Origin: DASSQJ01 sp963772645 | GTDB lineage: Bacteria; Actinomycetota; Actinomycetes; Actinomycetales; Dermatophilaceae | Assembly: GCA_963772645.1 (NCBI GenBank) | Contig: CAVYYD010000015.1 | Location: forward strand, 1 to 64,000 | Direction of reading: 5' to 3' | Length of the DNA: 64,000 nucleotides | Part shown: positions 35,651 to 43,117 of the stretch, in pieces | Numbering within the stretch: position 1 is the first letter of the stretch | Layout of the letters: the number at the start of each line of letters is the position of its first letter | Translations under genes and position numbers: made by a program | Notes under the pieces: generated by a model | Told to the model about the DNA's origin: nothing | The model's input: only the letters and a program-made list of their open reading frames with translations | Database searches by the model: none

Positions 35651-36444
35651 CACCGCACCTCGGTGATCTCGGGGCCCCGCTCGAACGGGTCGAGGCCGGG
35701 GCGCTCCTCCTCGCCCGCCTCCGGCTCGGTGCGGGCGTCGGCGGGCAGGCGCAGCGGCAGCAGCTCGCGGGGCGCCATCGGCTCGCCCCCGCGGACGACG
35801 ACGAGGGCGCGGAACACCTCGAGCAGCTGCTCGGACGCCTTCTCCTCGATCGCGGCCCGGCCGGAGAGGACGCCCCGCAGGAACCACCGCGGCCCGTCGA
35901 CCCCGACGAACGTCGCCGGCGCGAAGACGGTCCGGCCGCCGGCCTCGGACGGCATCCGGGTGCGCAGGGTCGTGCCGACCGGGCCGGGGTGCTCATCGGC
36001 GGTGCCACCCTGGCGCTCGACGGCCTCGGCGATCTCGCGGCGGATCTCGGCCCACAGGCCGCTGGAGCGGGGCGCGGCGAAGGCCTGGACCTGCAGGGCG
36101 GACTCGCCGACCACGACGGTGGCCGCGTTGACCTGCTGGCTCTGCTGGTCGACCTCGAGGCGCAGCTCCATCCCGGGAACCGGCCGGACCCACAGGGCGC
36201 CGAGGTCGACGCGGTCCTCGCGCCCCTCGACCTCCGACTCGTCGAACGGCCCCGCGTCGCGGGCGACCGCCTCATCGGCACCGGCCTCGGATCCGTCGCG
36301 CTCCTCGTCGGCCCCGGGCTCGAGGCGCTCGGCCCCCTCCAGGCCCTCGGCCTCCTCGAGGTCCTCGGTGGCCCCGGCCACGACGGCGTCCTCGGGCGCC
36401 TGCTCGGCGCCCTTGCCGGCCTTGTTCCTGCGGAAGATGCTCAC
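35650..36444 (-). CDS. DUF3710 family protein
   Basis: A 264-residue soluble protein matching DUF3710 (Rv2696c). The N-terminus SIFRRNKAGKG is basic and is followed by about 60 acidic, low-complexity residues. The conserved core starts near residue 80 with RVDLGALWVRPVPGMELRL and includes LWAEIRREIAEAV and DGPRWFLRGVLSG. No enzyme motif is visible. GTG 36444 overlaps the dut stop as GTGA. Constant linkage to dut across actinobacteria is the only clue to function. Confidence 0.86.
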   Translation of the reverse strand: MSIFRRNKAGKGAEQAPEDAVVAGATEDLEEAEGLEGAERLEPGADEERDGSEAGADEAVARDAGPFDESEVEGREDRVDLGALWVRPVPGMELRLEVDQQSQQVNAATVVVGESALQVQAFAAPRSSGLWAEIRREIAEAVERQGGTADEHPGPVGTTLRTRMPSEAGGRTVFAPATFVGVDGPRWFLRGVLSGRAAIEEKASEQLLEVFRALVVVRGGEPMAPRELLPLRLPADARTEPEAGEEERPGLDPFERGPEITEVR

Positions 36445-36950
36445 TGGGCTGCGGTCCTCGGGAGTCGGGTGGGCGAGGGGGTCTGCGGGGCGGCCGCGGC
36501 GGCGAATCCCCCGGTCGACCCGTGTCCAGTGTCGCCCCGGGCGCTCTCCGGAAGCGAATCCGCCACGGCGAAGTCGGCGTGCAGGTACTCCTGGACGACG
36601 AGCTGGGCGATGCGGTCACCGACCCGCACGGTGAACGCCGCGTCCGGGTCGAGGTTGACGAGGTTGACGAGGACCTCGCCGCGGTAGCCGGAGTCGACGG
36701 TGCCGGGTGCGTTGACGATGCCGATGCCGTGCCGCGCCGCCAGACCGGAGCGGGGGTGGACCAGGCCCACCGTCCCGGGCGGGAGGGCCAGTGCGATGCC
36801 GGTCGGGACCAGGGCCCGCTCACCGGGCGCGAGGGTGACCTCGGCGACGCTGGAGAGGTCGGCCCCGGCATCGCCGTCGGTGCTGTAGCGCGGCACGACC
36901 GCGTCGGGGTGGAGGAGCCGGACGGTGACCGGGACGCGGGCGGGAGTCAC
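36441..36950 (-). CDS. dut: Deoxyuridine 5'-triphosphate nucleotidohydrolase
   Basis: A 169-residue trimeric dUTPase, which hydrolyses dUTP to dUMP and keeps uracil out of DNA. All five motifs are visible: DAGADLSS, PRSGLAARHGIGIVN, GTVDSGYRGE, RIAQLVVQ and the C-terminal GSTGGF. A further 15-20 residues extend past motif five, ending RLPRTAAQ. GTG 36950 is chosen to give the standard VRLLHPDAVVP first strand. The gene heads the dut-DUF3710-OB-DUF3159 chain. The DUF3093 gene that neighbours dut in mycobacteria is absent here. Confidence 0.94.
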   Translation of the reverse strand: MTPARVPVTVRLLHPDAVVPRYSTDGDAGADLSSVAEVTLAPGERALVPTGIALALPPGTVGLVHPRSGLAARHGIGIVNAPGTVDSGYRGEVLVNLVNLDPDAAFTVRVGDRIAQLVVQEYLHADFAVADSLPESARGDTGHGSTGGFAAAAAPQTPSPTRLPRTAAQ

Positions 36951-36967
36951 CGGGGAGCCACCAGCAC

Positions 36968-37267
36968 TCAGGCCGCGCACTCCCGGCAGACGAGGACGCC
37001 GTTCTTCTCGCTCGCCAGCTGGCTGCGGTGGTGCACGAGGAAGCAGCGGGAACAGGTGAACTCGTCGGCCTGGCGCGGCAGGACCCGGACCGACAGCTCC
37101 TCGCCGGAGAGGTCCGCGCCGGGCAGCTCGAAGCCCTCGGCCTGCTCGGTCTCGTCGACGTCGACACTCGAGGCGCGCTTGTCGACGCGACGGTTCTTGA
37201 GCTCCTCGATGGAGTCCTCGGAGATCTCGTCGTCGGTCTTGCGCGGTGCGTCGTAGTCGGTCGCCAT
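36968..37267 (-). CDS. DUF4193 family protein
   Basis: A 99-residue protein of the actinobacterial DUF4193 family (Rv2699c). The N-terminus is MATDYDAPRKTDDEISED, the middle is acidic, and the C-terminus holds two cysteine pairs, TCSRCF and VCREC, about 25 residues apart. This zinc-ribbon-like arrangement suggests metal binding and perhaps interaction with RNA polymerase or ribosomes, as for other small ribbons, but no function is established. It lies 17 bp upstream of dut on the same strand and could be co-transcribed. Confidence 0.9.
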   Translation of the reverse strand: MATDYDAPRKTDDEISEDSIEELKNRRVDKRASSVDVDETEQAEGFELPGADLSGEELSVRVLPRQADEFTCSRCFLVHHRSQLASEKNGVLVCRECAA

Positions 37268-37425
37268 CGTGGTCGTCCACCCTTCGTCGGTCAGCTCGGC
37301 CCAGTCAACGCACGGAGCCTGCTGTTTGTGCCCACGTCGTCACGGTGCGCCGCAGATTGTGCACCATGGCCCCCCGGGTCTGCCACGCGGGTCCAGCCCA
37401 CGGATGGACGGCGCCGGTGACCGGG

Positions 37426-38301
37426 TCAGCCGCCGGCGGTGACGTGGCGCGTCGTGACCCCCCGGACGAGCGCCGAGAGCTCGTCGGCGACCCCCGGCGC
37501 GGCGGCCCAGGTGAGCTCGGCGGTGGCGGTCGCGTCGAGCGGCCCGCCGACGAGCGCACCGGCCTCGGTGGCGACGAGCTCGCCGGCCGCGCGGTCCCAG
37601 GCGTTGAGCCCGGTCTCCCAGTAGCCGTCGAGCCGGCCCCGGGCGACGTCACAGAGGTCGAGGGCCGCACTGCCCTGGCGGCGGATGTCGCGCACCCGGC
37701 CGATGACCTCCACGAGCGCCCGGGCCTGCCGCTCGCGCAGTGCGCGGGCGTAGCCGAAACCGGTGGCGACCAGGGCCAGGCCGAGATCGGTCTCCGCGGA
37801 CGCCCGCAGCGGCTGCACGCCGGCGTCGGTGGTGAGCCGGGCGCCCCCGCCGAGCCGGGCGTGGAACAGCTCGCCCGACACCGGCTCGAGCACGGCGCCG
37901 GCGACCGGCCGCCATCCCCCCGGGACGGACGGGTCGCCGACGACCGCCGCGATCGAGACCGAGAAGCGGGGGATGCCGTAGAGGTAGTTGACCGTCCCGT
38001 CGATGGGGTCGACCACCCAGGTCACCCCGGAGGAGCCGGTCCGTCCGCCCTCCTCCTCCCCGAGCACGGCGTCGTCCGGACGCCGTTCGGCGAGGGCGCC
38101 GAGGATGAGCTCCTGGCTGCGCTGGTCCATCTCGGTCACGACGTCGGTGCGCGTCGACTTCGCCGCCACCTCGAGCCGGCGCGGGCGCTCCTGAACGACG
38201 AGCCGGCCCGCGAGCCGGGCCACCTCGCAGGCCACGGACTCGAGGGCGGCGGGGTCGGTGCCCTCCGGCAGGGCGGGGTCGTCGGTGGCGCCGGGCGTCA
38301 C
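37426..38301 (-). CDS. suhB: Inositol monophosphatase family protein (SuhB-like)
   Basis: A 291-residue Mg-dependent, Li-sensitive sugar phosphatase. The metal-binding motifs are LGEEEGG, WVVDPIDGTVNYLYGIP and, near the C-terminus, NAWDRAAGELVATEAGA. Family members dephosphorylate inositol-1-phosphate or related substrates; the position matches Rv2701c (suhB). Its GTG overlaps the hemH stop as GTGA, so unlike in mycobacteria it is coupled to ferrochelatase. It is separated from DUF4193 by about 160 bp of non-coding sequence with no recognisable element. Confidence 0.9.
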   Translation of the reverse strand: MTPGATDDPALPEGTDPAALESVACEVARLAGRLVVQERPRRLEVAAKSTRTDVVTEMDQRSQELILGALAERRPDDAVLGEEEGGRTGSSGVTWVVDPIDGTVNYLYGIPRFSVSIAAVVGDPSVPGGWRPVAGAVLEPVSGELFHARLGGGARLTTDAGVQPLRASAETDLGLALVATGFGYARALRERQARALVEVIGRVRDIRRQGSAALDLCDVARGRLDGYWETGLNAWDRAAGELVATEAGALVGGPLDATATAELTWAAAPGVADELSALVRGVTTRHVTAGG

Positions 38302-39410
38302 CACGGGTCGCTGCCGCAGAGGGCGGGCTTGGCGGCGCGCAGGTTGGGGCAGCACCCGGGGGCACAGACCGAGGGACGGACGTCGCCGGGCAGCCAGGCA
38401 TCGGGGACGACCACCTCGCCCCGGGCCTCGGCGGCGCGCTCGAGGAGCAGGTCGACGAGGCCTGCCACGAACGCCTCGTCGTCGCTCGGGGTCGCGACCC
38501 GGACGAAGGGCAGGCCGACCCGGGCGGCGGTGGCGGCGGCCTCGGTGTCGAGGTCCTGGACGACCTCCATGTGGTCGGAGACGAAGCCGATCGGGGCGAC
38601 GACGAGGGGCCCGTCGCCCTCGGCGGCGAGCTCCTCGATCCGGTCGTTGACGTCCGGCTCGAGCCACGGCTGCTGCGGCGGCCCGGAGCGGGAGCAGAAC
38701 ACGAGCTCGCCGACCAGGTCGGTGCCGAGGGCGGCGTTGGCCTCGTCGACGAGGCGCCGCACCAGTCGCTGGTGCTGGTCGGCGTAGAGGTGGCCATCGC
38801 CGTCGCCCGGGCCCGACGTCTCGTCCATGGCCGTCGGCACCGAGTGGGTGACGAACAGCAGCCGGGCCGTCGACGGGTCGTCCAGGCCGCGGAGGGCCTC
38901 GACCAGGGCTCGGGCCCAGGCGGTGCCGAGACCCGGGTGGGAGAAGTACGGGCGGACCTTGTCGACGACGAGCCCGTCGGCCGCGGGCCCGACCTCGGCG
39001 ACCGCGGCGGCGAGGTCCTCCCGGTACTGTCGGCACGAGGAGTACGAGGAGTACGCGCTGGTCAGGAGGGTGAGGACCCGGGTGGCCCCGAGGTCGAGGG
39101 CCTCCTGCACCGCGGCGGCGAAGAACGGCTCGGAGTTGCGGTTGCCCCACAGCACGGGGACCTCGACGCCGCGCCGGTCCAGCTCGGCGCGCAGCCGGGC
39201 CAGCAGGCCGCGGTTGATCTCGTTGATCGGGCTCCGGCCGCCGCGCGCGAAGTAGTGCTCGCCGACGACCCGCAGCCGTTCCTCGGGGATGTCGCGCCCG
39301 GCGGTGACCCGGCGCAGGAAGGGGACGACCTCCTCCTCGGACTCGGGGCCACCGAAGGAGCCGAGGAGGACGCAGTCGTAGGGCGCGAGGTCACCGGACG
39401 GGTCGGTCAT
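38298..39410 (-). CDS. hemH: Coproporphyrin III / protoporphyrin ferrochelatase with 2Fe-2S cysteines
   Basis: A 370-residue ferrochelatase (CpfC/HemH) that inserts Fe2+ into the porphyrin. In an organism with HemQ the substrate is expected to be coproporphyrin III. LLGSFGGPESEEEV is the N-terminal family motif, FVTHSVPTAMDE contains the catalytic His, and VAPIGFVSDHMEV the metal-binding segment. Cysteines in YSSCRQYREDL and in the C-terminal VCAPGCCPN fit the 2Fe-2S cluster of actinobacterial ferrochelatases. TACCGT ends 7 bases before ATG 39410, supporting this start over a GTG at 39419. It leads a hemH-suhB unit. Confidence 0.93.
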   Translation of the reverse strand: MTDPSGDLAPYDCVLLGSFGGPESEEEVVPFLRRVTAGRDIPEERLRVVGEHYFARGGRSPINEINRGLLARLRAELDRRGVEVPVLWGNRNSEPFFAAAVQEALDLGATRVLTLLTSAYSSYSSCRQYREDLAAAVAEVGPAADGLVVDKVRPYFSHPGLGTAWARALVEALRGLDDPSTARLLFVTHSVPTAMDETSGPGDGDGHLYADQHQRLVRRLVDEANAALGTDLVGELVFCSRSGPPQQPWLEPDVNDRIEELAAEGDGPLVVAPIGFVSDHMEVVQDLDTEAAATAARVGLPFVRVATPSDDEAFVAGLVDLLLERAAEARGEVVVPDAWLPGDVRPSVCAPGCCPNLRAAKPALCGSDPW

Positions 39411-39417
39411 GGCGCCC

Positions 39418-39423
39418 ACGGTA
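39418..39423 (-). promoter_or_regulatory. -10-like element of hemH
   Basis: TACCGT on the minus strand ends 7 bases before the hemH ATG. The same hexamer stands at the same distance before the YihY/BrkB gene at 608. Confidence 0.4.
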
Positions 39424-39520
39424 TCCGGCCAATCGGCGCGCCCCCGGCGTGGGCTCCACGCTTCGGACGCCGGCCGGTGGCATCGTCAGGGAGGACGACG
39501 AGCACACCCGGGAGCCCGAC

Positions 39521-40622
39521 ATGGACGATCTTCGCCTCATCGGCGTCGACGACACCGGTCAGCACCTCCTGCTCGCGGACGCCGACGGCTCGCGGTACCG
39601 CCTCCCCCTCGACGAGCCGCTGCGGGCCGCGGCCCGCCGCGACCGGCCCCGGCTCGGCCAGCTGCAGATCGAGATGGAGGGCGGGATGCGCCCACGCGAC
39701 GTCCAGGCGCTCGTCCGGCGCGGGCTCTCCGCCGAGGAGGTCGCCGACCGCGCCGGGTGGAGCATCGAGAAGGTGCGCAAGTTCGAGGGCCCGATCCTCG
39801 CCGAGCGCGAGCACGTCGCCGGCCGGGCCCGGGTCTGCGCGGTCGGGTCGCGCGGCTCGTCGCCGGTGACCCTCGAGGAGCGCGTCGCCGAGCGGCTCCG
39901 TGGGCGCGGGGTCGAGCGCGACGGGGTCGAGTGGGACTCGGCCCGCGACGAGGACGGCATCTGGCACCTGACGATGACCTTCGCGGCCGGTGGCCGCCGG
40001 CGCACCGCCACCTGGGCCTACGAGCCCCTCGCGGGGTCGGTCACTCCCGCCGACGACGAGGCCCGCTGGCTCAGCGAGGACACCTCCTCGGGCGTCATCC
40101 CGGCCCCGCACCGCGCTCCCCCGGGCGAGGGGCTCGACGTCTACGACGTGGACGCCGACGGCGGCATCGAGCGCCTCCGGGCGCGGGCCCGCGAGGCCCA
40201 CGAGCCGATCGACCTCATGGCGGCGATGCGTGAGCACAGCAACCGCGGCCGCCGTGGGCGGCGCCGCCCGTCGCCGGCGCACACCCCCGGCGAGGACCTG
40301 CCCCGGCCCGACGCCCTGCCGCTCGAGGAGCTCGCCATCGACCCGTCCCAGCTCCCGCCCCCGCCGCCGGCCCACGGCGAGCACCCCGCCGACGTCCGGC
40401 TCGACCGTCCCTCGCCCACGGCGCCCGAGCCGGAGGAGGCGGCAGAGCCGGAGAGGCGGCGAGCCCGCCGAGCCGGTCCGGTCCGTGGAGCCGGTCGGCC
40501 ACCGGGTCGACGACGAGCCCGCCGGGCCGCAGCGTCGCAGCGCCCCGGGGCGCCGGGGCCGTCCCAGCGTCCCCAGCTGGGACGACATCGTCTTCGGCAC
40601 GAAGGGCTCCGGGCCGGCCTGA
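39521..40622 (+). CDS. sepH: Septation protein SepH, one +1 frameshift
   Basis: SepH is an actinobacterial cell-division factor that binds FtsZ and promotes filament assembly. The N-terminal domain (about residues 1-220) includes VDDTGQHLLLADADGSRYRL and the helix-turn-helix LSAEEVADRAGWSIEKVRKF. A long Pro/Arg-rich linker leads to the short conserved C-terminal motif GRPSVPSWDDIVFG. The frame shifts by +1 near 40455; without it the C-terminal motif would be lost, so I read the true length as about 366 residues. GGGAG 6 bases before the ATG supports the start. It is divergent from hemH and convergent with tdk. Confidence 0.88.
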
Positions 40623-40639
40623 GCGCCGGCCGCCCGGCC

Positions 40640-41317
40640 TCAGTCGCGGCGCGGCAGCGGGCAGGCCGCGAGGTCGAACGGGAGGGTGTCCGGGGTCGGC
40701 GACGACGCCCGGGCGGCGTGCGAGTTCATCCGGCGCATGTAGTGCCGCCGGCAGAGCACCTCGTACTCCACGACCCCCCGGCTCGCGGTGCCGGTGTCGC
40801 CGACGACGACCTGCTCGCCCTGGACGACCATGACGCCGTCGACCACCCGAGCGTTGTGGGTCGCCCGTCGCCCACACCAGCACAGCGCCTCCACCTGCAG
40901 CAGCTCGACCCGGTCGGCGAGCTCGATGAGCCGCCGCGAGCCGGGAAACAGCTCGGTGCGGAAGTCGGCGGTGATGCCGAAGGCAGTGACCTCGACCTCC
41001 ATCTCGTCGACGATCCGGGCGAGCTGCTCCACCTGGAGCGGGGTGTAGAACTGCGCCTCGTCACAGATGACGTAGTCGACGCGGGCCCCGGCGGTGAGGC
41101 AGCCGACCGCCACCTCCCACAGGTCGAGGCCGTCGTGCACCTCGATGGCCTCGGTCGCCAGGCCGAGCCGGGAGGACAGCACCGCCGCGCCGGCCCGGTC
41201 GAGCTTGGTGAAGATCAGCCCCTCCTGGCCCCGGGCCCGATGGTTGTGGTCGATCTGGAGGGCAAGGGTGGACTTGCCGCAGTCCATCGTTCCCGAGAAG
41301 AAGACCAGCTCCGCCAC
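40640..41317 (-). CDS. tdk: Thymidine kinase
   Basis: A 225-residue type II thymidine kinase that phosphorylates thymidine with ATP in salvage. The P-loop is FFSGTMDCGKST, the Walker B-like segment is VICDEAQFYTPLQ, the lasso contact is GITADFRTELFPGS, and the zinc cysteines are in CWCGR and LCRRHY. GTG at 41317 is chosen as the only start close enough to the P-loop. It follows the phosphatase gene by 11 bp and is likely co-transcribed, although TAGGGT at 41326-41331 could give it its own promoter. Confidence 0.94.
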   Translation of the reverse strand: MAELVFFSGTMDCGKSTLALQIDHNHRARGQEGLIFTKLDRAGAAVLSSRLGLATEAIEVHDGLDLWEVAVGCLTAGARVDYVICDEAQFYTPLQVEQLARIVDEMEVEVTAFGITADFRTELFPGSRRLIELADRVELLQVEALCWCGRRATHNARVVDGVMVVQGEQVVVGDTGTASRGVVEYEVLCRRHYMRRMNSHAARASSPTPDTLPFDLAACPLPRRD

Positions 41318-41328
41318 GAGCCGACACC

Positions 41329-42489
41329 CTAGGCGACGGCGCGCGCGGGCGCGTGGACCACGGGGACGGCGACCTCCGCGTCGCTCAGCGAGCCGTGCAG
41401 CCCGACCAGGGCCAGCAGCTGGGGGGACGCACGCCGCGAGTCGACCACCGCGTACCGGTCGCGCATCGCGACGACGAGGTCGCCGATCCGGGGCAGCACC
41501 TCGGGGCGCACCGGGCCGAACCATCCCGCGGCGACCGCCGCGTCGCGGGTCAGCACGTCGGCCCGCTCCCCCAGCACCTCGGTCCACGCCGCGAGCACGT
41601 CGGCGGCCGCGCCGTCCTCGACGTGGACCTGCGGCGCCCGGGCCTCCAGGCTCACCCACCGCACGCCCGCGGTGAGGCGGGCGTCGTCGGCGACGTCGAG
41701 CCGGTCGGCCATCGGCGACTCGACCATCCCGTGGTCCGCGGTGACGGTGAGCGAGCAGTCCGCGGGGAGGGACGCCGCGAGCCGTGCCAGCTCGCGGTCG
41801 ATGGTCTCGAGCGCGTCGCCCCACTGCCAGGACTGCGGGCCCTCGGCGTGCCCGACCTTGTCGAGGTCCTCCCAGTAGAGGTGGACCAGCGCGCGAGGGG
41901 TGCGGCGGGCGGCGGCGAGCGTCGCATCCACCCGCTCGGCGAGCGGGCCGGCCGCGACGAACCGGCCGCCCCGGGCCACCGCGTTGGTCAGGCCCGAGCC
42001 GTCGAAGTACGCCGGCCCGACCCGGGTGACCTCGACCCCGCTGCGCTCGGCCACCTCGAAGACGGTGTCGTGCGGCTGCCACCGCCGGGGGTCGGGCCCG
42101 CCCTCCCACGACAGCTCGTTGAGCATGGCCCCGGTCTCGGGAACCAGCGCCTCGTAGCCGACCAGGCCGTGGGCGCCCGCCGCGAGGCCGGTACCGAAGC
42201 TCGCGACCGACGTCGCGGTGGTCGACGGGAACCCGGCCGGCACCCGCAGCGTCGTCGACAGCAGCGAACGAAGCCACGGGGCGTGGCCGGCACGGCGGAC
42301 GAGCAGGTCGTGGCCGAGCCCGTCGACGAGGACGACGACGGCGCGGGGGGCCGGCGGGAGCGCGAGGTCGTGCCGCCCGGGCAGCACCGGCCAGGGGACG
42401 CCGACCGTGCGGGCCACCGACGGCAGGACGTCGGCGAGCGACGGCCCGGACCCCAGCGGCGAGGGCGGGACCGGCGCGGGTGGCGGCAT
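41329..42489 (-). CDS. Alkaline phosphatase superfamily (type I phosphodiesterase/nucleotide pyrophosphatase) protein
   Basis: A 386-residue metal-dependent hydrolase. The metal-binding and nucleophile elements are VVVLVDGLGHDLLVRRA, GFPSTTATSVASFGTG with the candidate Thr nucleophile, and TVTADHGMVESP. No signal peptide is evident, so it is probably cytosolic. The substrate is unknown; relatives act on nucleotides or phosphonates. It is 4 bp downstream of DUF5998 and 11 bp upstream of tdk, giving a three-gene unit DUF5998-phosphatase-tdk that hints at nucleotide metabolism. Confidence 0.85.
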   Translation of the reverse strand: MPPPAPVPPSPLGSGPSLADVLPSVARTVGVPWPVLPGRHDLALPPAPRAVVVLVDGLGHDLLVRRAGHAPWLRSLLSTTLRVPAGFPSTTATSVASFGTGLAAGAHGLVGYEALVPETGAMLNELSWEGGPDPRRWQPHDTVFEVAERSGVEVTRVGPAYFDGSGLTNAVARGGRFVAAGPLAERVDATLAAARRTPRALVHLYWEDLDKVGHAEGPQSWQWGDALETIDRELARLAASLPADCSLTVTADHGMVESPMADRLDVADDARLTAGVRWVSLEARAPQVHVEDGAAADVLAAWTEVLGERADVLTRDAAVAAGWFGPVRPEVLPRIGDLVVAMRDRYAVVDSRRASPQLLALVGLHGSLSDAEVAVPVVHAPARAVA

Positions 42490-42493
42490 CCGC

Positions 42494-43084
42494 TCAGCCC
42501 TGGCCGATGGCCGCGCTGAGGTCGCGGGCGAACGACAGTGCCCCGGCGAGGGCGTCCTCGCCGTCCGCCGCCGCGGCGATGCGCAGCGCGATGTCGTCGC
42601 CGGTGACCGTGCCCTCGTAGCCGTGGTCGGCGTCGCACTCGGGGTCACCGCACGTCGCGGGCACGAGGTCGAGGCGGGCCACCGTCCCCCAGCCGAGGGT
42701 CAGGGTGAGCTCCCGGCCCAGGCTCCCCGGGACGTAGTGCTCGGGGTCCTCGACGACGTGGGTGAGCATGACGCCCTTGACCGCCGAGAGCGGGATCGAC
42801 TCGGTCGTGGCGGTCGCGACGTCCTGCGGGGCCGGGGGCTCGTCGGCGTGGTCGTCGAGGTGGGCGATGAGAAGGCGGGACGGGGTGAGGACGAGCACCG
42901 TGATGTGCCGGCGCACGACGTCGCGGTCGAAGGTCGTCTCGACGTGGACGAGGTGGTTGTCGATCCGCTCCCCCACGAGCGCGGCCGAGACGACGTCGGC
43001 GACGAGCGCCGGGTAGTAGCCGGCCCGGTCGATCGCGGCGGTGAGGTCCGCGGGCAGCACGGGGGCGTGGTGGGCACTGGTCAT
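42494..43084 (-). CDS. DUF5998 family protein
   Basis: A 196-residue soluble protein matching the actinobacterial DUF5998 family. Motifs are LTAAIDRAGYYPALVADVV, VETTFDRDVVRRHITVLVLT, RLLIAHLDDH and CGDPECDADHGYEGT with a cysteine pair. It may adopt a PH-like or immunity-type beta fold, since the central part alternates strands, but I have no functional assignment. CACAAT ends 6 bases before the ATG, so it probably heads the unit with the phosphatase and tdk. Confidence 0.8.
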   Translation of the reverse strand: MTSAHHAPVLPADLTAAIDRAGYYPALVADVVSAALVGERIDNHLVHVETTFDRDVVRRHITVLVLTPSRLLIAHLDDHADEPPAPQDVATATTESIPLSAVKGVMLTHVVEDPEHYVPGSLGRELTLTLGWGTVARLDLVPATCGDPECDADHGYEGTVTGDDIALRIAAAADGEDALAGALSFARDLSAAIGQG

Positions 43085-43117
43085 GCGCCCATTGTGCCGC
43101 GCCGCCGGTGGCGGGGG

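Noticed and set aside
40618..40645. Hairpin joining the sepH and tdk stop codons
   Set aside because: Pairing is short and interrupted compared with the clear 13-bp case at 34493-34536.
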